Positions 45,601-56,642 of a stretch of DNA of 64,000 nucleotides are shown in pieces. Both the position numbers and the translations under genes were made by a program. Every line of letters begins with the position of its first letter. Position 1 is the stretch's first letter. The stretch covers positions 11,384,902 to 11,448,901 of the forward strand of contig NC_087076.1 in assembly GCF_026151205.1 (NCBI RefSeq). The letters run 5' to 3'. The notes beneath the pieces were generated by a model. That model did no database searches, had not been told where the DNA came from, and saw only the letters and a list, made by a program, of their open reading frames with translations. This DNA comes from Bolinopsis microptera. Lineage: Eukaryota; Ctenophora; Tentaculata; Lobata; Bolinopsidae.

Positions 45601-46698
45601 GCAAATGACGCTGTTTCTAGAATGATATCAATATGCACTAAAATCCTGTTAGTGTAATCGCTGTAATGTACCGCTTCAATATCTGTGGCATTGTCGTTCA
45701 CATGGGCATCCATACTCCATAGCACTGACAGATGTCAATTATGACCAATGAATGCAGGGGGAGGAGTCAACCTCAAAAAACAAAACAAAGAAATTTGGAA
45801 AATCGAGAAAATGTGGCCAAATTGAAGAGATTTAAACATGAAGAATACTTTAGCATGTTATTAGATTTAGATGTTTTTAATGACTGTCTGGTACTCAAAT
45901 TCTTACTAAATAATTTTAAATGTGTTTATCGTGTTTGGGTGCCCATCTTATTTTACAGACGGGGGCGATATTTTGAACGATGCTATTTTATATTCATTTA
46001 TTGCTGTACTCTGTAAAATTTGAAAAGTATTTAATAAAAAAATGTATTTTACACATCTTTTCATGTATACTTTGCGATTATTGAAAGGACTAGGGAGACA
46101 ACTGTTTCAAGGGAAGATACAATATCTGTTGGCCTATTCAATATCACGGGAATTAGACACAAAACATTGCCCCCAATGAACCTCCTACTGTATTACACAA
46201 TGTTCAAGCTTTATACCCGTGAGCATAAGATCCGATGAGACAGGCACACCACAGCAAATTAAATCCCCTTTCCAATATACTAATTTACTTCGCACTTTAA
46301 TACATGACTGGCCGGTAAAATTTAACTGATAATGCATACATCACTTTCACTTCTTTATAAAATATAAGAATATTGAAAGACATCAAAAGAAACATTAACT
46401 TAACATAAATCCGTCGTTTTTTATAACGCGTGATACCAGGTTATAAACCTACTCCCTCTGCGGCAAGTTTGCTCGTAATACCCAAACCCAAAATACTGCC
46501 AGCATAATCCCATTGCTCCTTCATGAAATGTCGTACATATCTCTACCAGGTATGATAATATGAAATAGAGAATATTTACGTCAAGGAAACTTTTATCCGC
46601 TTATGTGAGTATAAGAGGGGACAGCTCCAAAATACAAACAAATATCTGAGGGTGCTAGCACAAAATGATGTTTTAAGTGCGATAAAAAGTGACAATTA
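42647..46698. other. Gene-poor stretch with a decayed short-period repeat
   Basis: No convincing gene. Between about 43075 and 43650 motifs such as CTCTAGA, ACCTGGAG and TAGAACCTGAAATG recur every 15-30 bp on both strands (one exact 20-bp tandem pair near 43421-43460), like an old tandem repeat. The rest is plain AT-rich DNA. Confidence 0.45.
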
Positions 46699-47116
46699 CC
46701 TTAGTTCCCAAAAATTTGTGTGCCATTATATTGAGCACAATTTATTTGAGCCCGAAAAATTTGGGCAGAAAATTTGAACTCATTTGGGCGACCGAAAATT
46801 TGGGCACAAATTCTTCGAAAAATGAACAATTTTCCATTAAAATTTCAGTTAGATATTTGCCTTAGTTCATTATTATTCCTTATTATTCCAGTCATTTTGC
46901 TTTCAATTTTAAGCATGTAGGTGGTAGTCTGAGTTGTTTCACATTATGAAACATAGTGTGTCAGCTCATTGGAGGAGTTTCATCAGACAATGTGAAAATT
47001 GATACCCGCTTGACAGTGATCCGTGAAGTACACGCTCGTTGGATCAACGAACTTTTTGTATATATTTAAAAGGGAGGCCAGATGACATAAGGAAAGGCTT
47101 TGAGAAGTCGGGTATA

Positions 47117-47722
47117 CCTTACAAGACATATTTATAACGTACGAAATGTGGCGGTTTTCCGAAAATTTCGCCATATTTTCGGACCGCCAAAATTTCGGTC
47201 GTCGTAATAGAATCCGTCGCATTATCTTTTACTTTTAGCTTATTTCAATGACTGTGCCTTCACTGCTTTATTTTGTTTCTAAAAAGTAATATCAAGTAAA
47301 ATAAATAAATAAATTCTGGCATCTTGGGACAAATTATCACCACACCAATGACGAATTGAATGTCAAGCAATACAGTTTAAATTTGCATTAAAATACATGT
47401 ATGTGCTAACATGAAAGTCTTACAGTCTTAATACAGACTAAGTTTGAACATGATTTTACTTAACGGGTGATACTCGTAAAATATCTGTTCCATATATTGG
47501 ACCGTCGACGAGTCCAACTCGTCCTGGTAGGTTGTAAACCTACAAGATTTTACCGAATTTCAGAAATTTCCTTACTGCTTACTGTCACAAAAAATGATGA
47601 AAAATACCCTTATTTTCTGTGACGTCCGAAATTTGACGGTTTTTGTTCAATTTCGCCATATTTTCGGACCGCCAAAATTTCGGTCGTCGCAAATTAGGCC
47701 GCCATAAATATGTCTTGTAAGG
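47117..47722. mobile_element. TA-flanked TIR element, inner layer (606 bp)
   Basis: Perfect 19-bp TIRs CCTTACAAGACATATTTAT, each bordered by TA. Inside, a block of about 39 bp (CGCCATATTTTCGGACCG...GGTCGTCG) occurs twice in the same direction near 47165-47205 and 47652-47692. It shares only CCTTA with the outer element. Confidence 0.75.
47459..47549 (-). repeat. Repeat family B copy, third layer
   Basis: Reverse-strand copy of the block near 3847: CGGGTGATACTCGTAAAATAT at the left, GGTAGGTTGTAAACCTAC at the right. It lies inside the inner TIR element. Confidence 0.65.
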
Positions 47723-48116
47723 TAATTGATGCTTACTAGATCAGACTTTACGGTGGATGATAATCCATTTGCAGATCTTGTTTAAATCTCTAGCTATCCG
47801 TACCTCTAGCCATTTGTTTTATTAGTAGCTGTTAGCTATTCCAGTTATTTCTATTCATTTAAAATATAAGCCTTTTTACTTGGTCAAGCCATGAATGACA
47901 GATTAAAAAACTAAAATTTCAAATATTATTTCACTTGGATATGAAGAAAAAGCCATCTTTCTATAGATTTCAGGGCCACATGCCAAATGCCAAAAGTTTG
48001 GTTAGCAAAAAATTTAGCAGACGGAAAAGATTTATGCAATTAATTTGGTCTGCAAAAAATTTGGGCGAGAGGCACGCTCAAATTTTTTGTCGCCCAAATT
48101 TTTGGGAATTAAGGTA

Positions 48117-49612
48117 TCATCTTCAGAATTACACCAAAAATTGTTAGCTTATATATTTTCGTCAATTTCCGAACTACGACGAAAATTTTCGTAACGAAAT
48201 GTTCTTCCCAAACATTTTCTAATTTTTATTTCAATAACCGCTCTGCTTCACTTACTCATAATTATTAATAAGTGCGAAAAAAGCGGAAGCGAAAGTTAAG
48301 GATACGAAGCTGTACAAAAACCCAGACCGATACTGGAAAAACTAGAGATCCTGCTCCAAATTAAATTTTCTATCAAATTCAATTTGTGTCCAACCTTCAT
48401 CGAGCAAATACGAACATTCTGAGTATCTCTTCCAACAGATATTTCGACCGATAAGAAACAATTACAACCATTTGTTATAAGCGACGAATAGCTTCGCAAT
48501 CATTTCAATGGCTACAATGGCTATTTGTTGCAAAGTTACACCTTTTAACACGGCTTTTTAGCTTGACCTACAAGTATGTCTTCAGTTCTCAAACAAGACC
48601 TCTAATTAAATGGTCTTTTAATCAAACATCGTTACAACATCAATTCATACCTAAAGGCCTTTAATTAGCAATCAAAAGGGAATGATAGCAAAAACTACTG
48701 AAATTTCCATAAAAATATAGCAGTACAGGAAACTATGCTGTAACTCATATGTAACTTACTTACAAGCCTTGGAATAGGTGTACACGGCACGATCCGTGTC
48801 ATCTAATCATGACTGTATCGTGGGAGGGGAAGGTTTGGGATCCAATTATTACGGTCACACCCTGACTTATAATCACCTTACCAGGGACGACGAGCTGTGG
48901 GGAGGCAGCAGCAGGGTCCGTGTTTTACAGTGCCAGAACTTGTTTCACAGACCGATTTGACTAAACTCATGATCTTGCAGACACGGAAATAATGCAAGGT
49001 AAACTTTTAGCGATATAATAAAATTTCGAAACGAGTTTACTAATATAAAGTGCATGCATGTACCAAGTTAACTTTTAGATATAACAATACAAATGATAAT
49101 ATGCCGTAAATGTGACATTTAAATGAAGCTTTACCAATATCTTAACGTCAAAATTCACAACTCTAACTCCGTTATAAACAGTTGGAGCCAGTTGGATCCT
49201 GGTGACAGGATACAAAGCCTACGTCTAGCCGCCAGGTTATGCCAGAACTCCTGCCCTCACCCCAGCTGAAGCTGACTCGCCCATTTAATTTCAATCGAAG
49301 GTGATCTATTGACAATATGTGTCATTGCTTGGTAACTAAAAACGGCGTCTACTTGGTCGCGCAATAATTCCCGCACTGATTTTTATAGTTCTTATGCTAA
49401 ACATGCTGCGAATTACCACGTTAAGCGTCGCAGGGTATCAGCTCGGCAACATGACGGTATAGGGCTGATTGTAACTGAGTCTAGACAAGACAGATAAACA
49501 AGCTCTCTCTCTCTGGTGGACGGTTAAGATATAAAAAACATGATATTAGACGAATCCAAAGATTTATAATTTGAAAGATAATACCAACACTTTGTAAGTT
49601 ATTGTAATTCTT
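48117..49612. other. Gene-poor DNA
   Basis: No gene is supported. A somewhat GC-richer patch at 48770-48960 has a 60-codon frame without a family signature. Confidence 0.4.
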
Positions 49613-49738
49613 AACGTATGATTATTGTTGACGGGTAACACAAGGATGACAGGATTATAAATTAGAAGTTTTATAAACGTATGATTATTGTTGACGGGTA
49701 ACAAAAGGATTACAGGATTATAAATTAGAAGTTTTATA
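49613..49738. repeat. Two-unit tandem duplication of 63 bp
   Basis: Units 49613-49675 and 49676-49738 are nearly identical (AACGTATGATTATTGTTGAC...), so the duplication is recent. Confidence 0.9.
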
Positions 49739-50119
49739 AAACTGTAATATAAATATTACAATCGTAATCGTGCAATCCGGTAAAATACTTCAAGTAGAGT
49801 ATTAGAGGGTAATTAGAGGGTAGAGTATTAGAGGCCAGACGTCCGTAGTATTTGAAAAGCCACTGCTGCGATGTTATCTTCTTACACAAAGTTTATCGCT
49901 CGTGCGCGGCACCCGACTACCATGAGCCTAAACGTATAATTATATAGAGGCATTCTTTAAATCTTTTCTATCCTGTTATAGGACAGAGAGGAGACGAGAC
50001 GCACTTCGGGTAATGAAGGTCGTGTTGACTAGAATCTGGACAAATTTAGTCCTTTGGGTAGCAACATTTATTACCCGAAGTACAGCTCCTTTCTGTACAA
50101 CAGGATATTGAAAAATATT

Positions 50120-50703
50120 TGGCAGTATCGAGATAGCCCGACCACTGTCCGCGGACAATTGTCCGCGAACACCTGTCTACCAGATCATATTACTGCATAA
50201 TAACAGTATCCCCTGAATCAAGCAGGGTTCACATCATCCATTAATTTCGTCCATTAGACAGAAGAGTACCATGTCAGGAATTGGAATATTTGTTGTTGTT
50301 GTTGATGATGGCAACTGATAATCCTTAACCAAAAACGAACGACTTATATACCACATTTTAATCGGAATCATTTATTTCATTGAGCAATCAATATTATATT
50401 TATATATATATTTATATTATTCGTAACTAATCGTAACTAATTATATCCGAGAGACCACATTTGAATCGTAATCAATAGTTTGATCCAGTAATTTACTACG
50501 CTACAATTAATTATGCTAGTCGTAACTAATTGCATCCAAGATACCATACATACCATTCATATGATCTGGTAACCAATCAACTATTCACAAACACCTGTTG
50601 ATTGATTCAGGGGATACTGTTATTATGCAGTAATATGATCTGGTAGACAGGTGTCCGCGGACAGTTGTCCGCGGACATTGGTCGGGCTATCTCGATACTG
50701 CCA
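50120..50703. mobile_element. Foldback element, copy 2 (102-bp arms)
   Basis: Arms at 50120-50221 and 50602-50703 are inverted copies with three differences in 102 bp. They start TGGCAGTATCGAGATAGCCC and contain GTCCGCGGAC palindromes. The 380-bp centre shares CCACATTTGAATCGTAATCA-type sequence with copy 1 at 26926-27547. No coding capacity; the close match of the arms suggests recent movement or arm conversion. Confidence 0.8.
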
Positions 50704-50727
50704 AATATTTAAAGAATATTACAATCG

Positions 50728-50793
50728 TAATAGTCCAAACGACATAATATTCGTAATTGGTATTATACGAATATTATATCGTTTGGACTATTA
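50728..50793. repeat. 66-bp hairpin
   Basis: Arms TAATAGTCCAAACGA... and ...TCGTTTGGACTATTA pair over about 30 bp (internal ATAATATTCGTA also pairs), with a short loop. It lies 25 bp outside the foldback element and may be a tiny palindromic MITE. Confidence 0.6.
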
Positions 50794-52600
50794 TATTTTA
50801 CTATATATATAACAAAATATAACAAGAAGTTCAGTAAGATCGGCCGTCAATTTCATATTATATGTTATGTCATATTATGCTGTTCAGTTTTTGTACCTAG
50901 AGGCCGAGGAGTAGAAAAAGTATAAGAGTCAAGAGTGACAGACGCAAGTGAGTCTTACTCTGGTGGGAGATTGGTCTGACATTTGAGTCAATGCTGAATA
51001 TTTTGCAAAATTTCTAGAAACAAATTGTGCGACGATTCATGTAAGATGGGTCAGGGTTTCACTAAGGAGCAATTTTATAAAATGATAGGAATAATAGGAT
51101 GGATCGGTGAGATTGATGTGGTCCAAATTCAGGAGATTAGTTGGTAAATATGCTATCGACTTTGGAGTTAAAAATTGTTTAGGATTTTTATAGCGACAAT
51201 GTCGCAGTTATTAAGGAGGTATAGCTAATTTTCTACTTCATTTCCCCGGTTGTATAATTCGCACCGAACACAAGTTCTTTCTGGCAGTAACCGAGGTGTC
51301 CTATTTCTCCTGTGAATTTCTAACCGATGTGCATTGGCGTGTAGTCTGGTGAGACTGAATCTCTCGAAATAACTTTGGATTTTGATAAGTTTCCTTGGAG
51401 AACTCATTTTTGACTTTTCCATAGAATTCTAGTTTGCTCGATGTGTTGACATTAGAGCACCAGGACTGGTTAGAGTTTGTTTTGGATGATTTCATGATGA
51501 TGTGTGCTGTAAAGTGCTTGCTCTCATGAGGTGTTACTGTTTCTGAAGTCATTGTGTCAGAATCAAAAATTAAATCAAATAATAATGACACAAACATCAC
51601 CACACGTCATCAAAAATATTTCTACAAAAATGTATAAAGTGTAGTAAGAAATCTTCCTTATTTGGATTTGATATGTTTTTAAAAGTGTTTTGGAATGAAA
51701 AGTTTGGGTTACTTTTGTTGGGGCTGAGCTTTTTGTGCAGTGACATGGTCAGCCGAGAACCGGGGATCAACCTGTAAAATCGGTTCCATACCTTTACCAG
51801 TACAGATTCCACTCCTTCTGTTCTAGGAGTGCTAATCTTACCTAGGGGTCTTCATTTAGTTTTTCAAGTCGACTCATATGTTTCATGGTTAAGTTACTCA
51901 CAACTAAGTGGGTATCTCCCAGGCCAGTTTTCCCCATACTCCACAGTTGGTAGATTTATATTTATGATTAACCCCAAGAGCTCATTTAAGGAAGTGAGGA
52001 TGCACCTTTGTACAGTTTAGAACTCTTAGTTTCTTCTATACTTATAGTGATGTGTGAGAAAAGCCAATGTTATCAGAAATTGTGGGTGAGGACAGGATCT
52101 AGCGCCAAGAGGATTAAGTCATCTGCCCAAATTATTTGTGGCTAATTATCTGTTGCGCTCATTTTCACTGGCTTTATAAACGCGCTCCGCTTCTTCTACT
52201 AAACGTAGTTTAGCTGCTTGGGTAATGCACGTTCCAGTATAAGTCTGCAAAGAAGTTTCCAATATTCATACTATAAAACTTGGATTTTTTTCCCTGCTCT
52301 TGCCAAGGGCAAAAAGATCGTAGGGAATAAGTAATCGGGTTTGGATATATGAGGTGGCCCGATGGACTTAAGCTACGGTGTCGACAAAAGTCTGCTCCTT
52401 CGCAATATAAACCACTCCCCTATAATTATGTGTATAAAAGCAGGCTATTTTGCGCGCGCGACGCCAGTTATGTGTTAATTAATTACAGGCATAACAACCA
52501 GTTTTTGGTGCTTGACGACTGTTATTACGCAGGTTTTCATAGGGTTACAGTTTACTCTAATTCATTAATATAGCATATTACTATTAGTCATCTGATCGGA
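50794..52600. other. Gene-poor DNA
   Basis: No gene is supported; only short chance frames on both strands. Confidence 0.4.
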
Positions 52601-54789
52601 TCAATCATCAATATACATACATACATGGTAAGGTCTCCTCCTAGTCGTTGGAGTGGCCTGCATCACACACATCGCGTTGGCGGCGTAACATATGTCTCCA
52701 CTGTACTCGGTTGGTAGCCAAGGCTTCTGTTGTGTTGTTGTCGAAGTTTTCAACACCTGTAAACTTAGCAGCATCTTCGAGTACGCAGGTCTTCCAGTTC
52801 TTACGGGGTCTGCCCCTTGACCTCTTTCCATAATTTTGCTTCCAGTTCAACAGAAACCTCGGTAGTCTAGAGTCTGGCATTCTAACTACATGTCCATACC
52901 AACGTAGCCTGGCAGCACTGATGAAAGTTTCAACTGACTTGATGCCAGCCGTCCTAAGAACTTCTTCGTTGGAAACATGGAAGAACCATTTAATCCTAAG
53001 GATCCTTCTCAAGGAGGTCTGATGGAAAACCTCGAAGCGTTTTATCTGCTTTTTGTTGGTGTTCCAGACTTCAGCTCCATACAACAAGATGGTGAGGACA
53101 GCAGCCTTATAGATCCTGATCTTGGTTGGAGTCTTTATAGTTCTGCTATTCCAAATGTTCCAGAGCTGATGAAAGGCGCCATTAGCCTTCTGGATACGGA
53201 CATCCAGGTCTCTGTCGATTGTCCCATCCCCACTGATAGTTGCACACAGGTAGACAAAGTTGCTAACCTGCTCAACGGGTTCACCCTCAACCGACAGCTC
53301 AATACAATCATCCTTGATGAAAGGTCGCTGGGAGGCGCATGGCACTTGCTTACAGCCATGCATTGGGTCTTCTTTGCATTTATTCTGAGCCCAGCGTAGG
53401 AGCACTAATGAACTAATAGATCAGTTGACTCCTGTAGGCCTTCCCCTGAGTTGTCCATAATAGCCATGTCATCAGCATAATCGGTGTCCAGAATGACCTT
53501 TTCCTCGACCGTCTTCATCTCCTTCTGCAGCACTGCGCCTTGACTGATGGTCTTGTTGGTCTCAGCCAGAAATGCAGAAAAGTTTAGGCAGAAATTAAAG
53601 ACAGGAAAAATTGGCCTACATCTGACTGGATATTCATAAAGCAGTCTATATTTGCATTCACTTACTCTTGTTGTTGCTGTTGTACGTGTTGAATACCTGT
53701 CTAATGAAAAAAAAATCATGTTGATATCTATTTTGGTTGATTTTTCATTTACCCTCAAATTTTAGACCCACTTTTTAACAAAATAATATAACTCAATAGG
53801 GTTTCAATATTTTTTAATGAAATTTTCAGAATCAACGTAGAATTGCCTGAGGACTTTAAGTTGTGGAGTAGAATTTTGAGTCAGGCCTTTTAAACAAATT
53901 TAGCGGCCAAATTCTAAAATTTTCAGGGTATTTTTGGAAAAAATCAATTTTTTGATTTCTCATTTTCAGCCCTTCTGGTATATTTTGAGGTCTTCTAAGT
54001 GCTTTTAAACGTCTTTTTGGGCGAAAATACTCCAGGAAACATATCCTGAGACAACAAAATGACCTAAGGTGCTTGAATGTCACCCTGACCTGTGCCTGAG
54101 TTAACATCAAACCAGTCTGTCAGCTCCCCATTAACCCTCACGGCACTCATGGTACCCCCAAAAAATGACTGAAATATTCTGACATATTTTTCAGGCAGCC
54201 CATAGTGTCTCATACTGCACCAAATAAAGTCCCTTCTGATAGAATCGAACGCTGCCTTGAAATCGACAAACTTAATGAAAAGAGGAATGTTAAACTCAAG
54301 ACAGTTATGAATAATAGTTCGGAGAGAATAAATCTGATCAATACATGAGCGGTTCTGTCTAAATCCGCACTGATTCTCCCTGAGAAGACACTTCATACCA
54401 GCATGTAACCGCTTAAGAAGAATTATCTGAAAAAGCTTGGATGCTGTAGACCTTAAAGTGATCCCTCTGTTGTTCCCGCAGACTGAAGTGTCTCCTTTCT
54501 TCCCAATAACAATGATCACACCCTTTAACCAATCTTCAGGAACAGTCTCTTCTTCCCACACTTTCTTGAATAGACACTATAGTTGATCAACTAGAGCACT
54601 CCCACCATACTGCAGTTGCTCGTTAGTTATCCCGTCCACGCCTGGGCTTTTGTGGTTCTTAAGCTTTGTCAGGGAATAACTAATCTCGTCTCTGGTGTAG
54701 TGGGTGGTCCATCCGAACAAGATAAGTGTTAGTTTAGTGAAACAAGCTTTATAAATTACTGAGTGATAAAATTCAGCAAGTCTTAACAA
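52601..54789 (-). mobile_element. Broken LINE (RT and C-terminal region), with an insertion
   Basis: On the minus strand: KLKNHKSPGVDGITNEQLQ (about 54680), KGVIIVIGKKGDTSVCGNNR, NQCGFRQNRSCIDQIYSLR, FVDFKAAFDSI, GTGQGDIQAP (to 54064). A non-coding insert of about 450 bp follows, then FNFCLNFSAFLAE and TDYADDMAIMDNS (about 53580-53425). After a stop and frame break at 53405 comes FVYLCATISGDGTIDRDLDV, ILLYGAEVWNT, RRILRIKW, RLRWYGHVVRMPDSR, ending 52641. A (TATG)n-like tail at 52610-52627 marks the 3' end. Stops and the insertion make it inactive. Confidence 0.82.
53613..54067. mobile_element. Unclassified insertion inside the broken LINE
   Basis: It interrupts the RT between GTGQGDIQAP and the next conserved residues (PIFPVFNFC). 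The sequence is AT-rich without an ORF of note. Ends near CCTACATC and GACCTAA are not clear TIRs. Confidence 0.45.
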
Positions 54790-55925
54790 ATTAAATTATG
54801 ATATCAGCTGATAAACTCGTGAGTCGTGGCTGATTATTTAACAGTTGATTGACACTGAATGGTAAAAAGCGAATACATATTTGAGAACAGATTTTACTTT
54901 GCATTTACATTCAAGAAGCAACTAAGATCAAGACTGCGGTGTTGGGTATGCTTTAAAAAAATCCTATATAGTCGATGGTGCTGTTGATGTGTCGAGTAAG
55001 CATCAAAATGTATTAGTTTAGGTTAGATGCAAATAATAACTAAGATGAGACAGAATATCTTATTACAGTCAATAAAGTTGGCATACGATGTAATAATATG
55101 ACGTGCACATGATACGCATCGTTAACACGAAACAAACCGCGCAAAATATGAAATGATCTACAACCAAACCACATATTATACAGATCGACGGCGCACCTCA
55201 GATGCGCGCAGAATTTTTCAAGTTCTGCACGCATAATATAATTAAATATAATGTAAACAATTATCATGTGCGCCAAACACAATAAACTCAATAAAGTTGA
55301 ACAATTACATTGTAAGCAGTAGGGAAATGTCGTGCGTGGTGTTACCGCGACGAAATTCTTGTTTACATTGTTTTGAATTGTTTCCAGAACTTTGCCAGAT
55401 TCGATACCGCGTTAAGTTGGCTAAAGTATTTGTTACTATTTTTGTTGACAGGTAAGGGCTTTAATAAGTTTTCGGCAAACGTATTAATCTAGCTCGACAC
55501 GTACTGTAGTTCGACACGTACTGTACTTGTAGTTCGACACGAACTGTACAAATGAATTTGTATAAATGTTTGAATCAACAGAAGGAGAAAAGTTGAGATT
55601 AAAAGTTAATGACCTGTTGTCGTGAAAATAATTGAAAGCAGAGAGGTTGCACGGTCACATGAACTTCACGTTTGAAGTCACCAAGTGTGCGTCCGTTCAG
55701 TACGTGTGCAATTTATTGTTGGGTATATTTATTTGTCTTGGGTAGTAACATTCCTGTCCAATTTTCACAAATAATTAATGTCCATTTCGCTGTTAACATT
55801 CAGTGACCTTAATAAGATTATCGAGGTCACTGAATGTCAAAACCACTAACGTGTAAATAGCTTTGTAACCTAAAGTACCCAGGTTAATGAGCAATATAAA
55901 TGTTCAACGAATAATAAAGCTAAAA
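54790..55925. other. 3' flank of the homeobox gene
   Basis: No gene seen. It holds a triplicated GTTCGACACGTACTGTA-like motif (about 55492-55550) and a hairpin at 55797-55836. Confidence 0.45.
55797..55836. promoter_or_regulatory. Hairpin with inverted AGGTCA half-sites
   Basis: CATTCAGTGACCT and its exact complement AGGTCACTGAATG, 14 bp apart. The arms contain nuclear-receptor half-sites (TGACCT, AGGTCA), but spacing this wide is not a known response element. It lies about 90 bp downstream of the homeobox stop. Confidence 0.35.
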
Positions 55926-56642
55926 TTATATATTTCCAGAAGCAGCACGAGCAAGATGTCTCTGCATCTCTTCCTGCTTCTTCTCCCTGGCACGTCTGTT
56001 CTGAAACCAGGTTCGTAGAGAAGGATGGGGAATGTCAATCTGCTCAGCTAACTCCTCCCTCTCTTCCCTGCTGATCAAGGAACACTTCTGGAACCGTTCC
56101 TCTAGGATCTCCAGCTGGGTTACAGAGTACTTGGTTCGAGGGTAAGTGTAGGGTTTGTCGATAGAAGTCTGGCGGGTTCTGTAGGAGGAATACCTGCGTG
56201 GTCTGGTTGTGGTGCTCTCTAGAGAAACCTGGCGGGGTCTGGTTGTAGGGTTCTCTAAGGAATGTTGGCGGGGTCTTGTGTTGTCTGGATAAGCTGACGG
56301 GTAGGAGATGGTATAGTGTCCCTGGTCCATATGAGTCCAGTTAGGCGTAGAGAGGTTTGGTTGCCATATTCCTGCTCCAAGGAATCGAGGCTGTGGGTAG
56401 TGGTTAATCATAATAGAGGGAATGGGCTCTTTACTAGGGCTGCATGTTTCATCCATTAGAGGAAGATTAAGGGAGGGTTCTGCAGTAGGGACAGGTAAGC
56501 TTAGGGTTCTGAAGTCAGGAGAGGTTTTGGAGAAAGGGCTGATGTTGAGACTTGTAGAGTAAACAGAGGTAGGTATAACGAGTCTTTGAGAGAAGGAGGG
56601 AAGTTCATGAGAACATAGTGCTGGGAAGTTAGTTTGCTCCAT
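55926..56642 (-). CDS. Homeodomain transcription factor (Q50, PRD-like), single exon
   Basis: 238 residues from ATG at 56642. The homeodomain is at about 165-224: Arg5, Leu16, Phe20, Trp48, Phe49, Gln50, Asn51 and Arg53 are all in place (PHPSLRTWFQNRRAREKK). Gln50 and the overall pattern suggest a PRD-like or divergent ANTP-like gene; no subfamily is recognised. The N-terminus is Ser/Pro-rich. Directly before the homeodomain are three 12-residue repeats (TRPRQHSLE, TRPRQVSLE, TRPRRYSS) and RTRQTS. The protein ends 14 residues after the domain. Without introns it might be a retro-copy, but the frame is intact. Confidence 0.9.
   Translation of the reverse strand: MEQTNFPALCSHELPSFSQRLVIPTSVYSTSLNISPFSKTSPDFRTLSLPVPTAEPSLNLPLMDETCSPSKEPIPSIMINHYPQPRFLGAGIWQPNLSTPNWTHMDQGHYTISYPSAYPDNTRPRQHSLENPTTRPRQVSLESTTTRPRRYSSYRTRQTSIDKPYTYPRTKYSVTQLEILEERFQKCSLISREEREELAEQIDIPHPSLRTWFQNRRAREKKQEEMQRHLARAASGNI

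Larger units (their letters stand above)
46699..48114. mobile_element. TA-flanked TIR element, outer layer of a nest (1.4 kb)
   Basis: TIRs CCTTAGTTCCCAAAAATTTG and (complement) CCTTAATTCCCAAAAATTTG, each bordered by TA (46697-46698, 48115-48116), as in Tc1/mariner-like or related MITEs. Subterminal AAATTTGGGC motifs repeat. About 606 bp of the interior is a second element. Confidence 0.7.

Noticed and set aside
52977-53399. 140-codon plus-strand frame
   Set aside because: Lies opposite the LINE RT C-terminal region, which carries the recognisable motifs on the minus strand.
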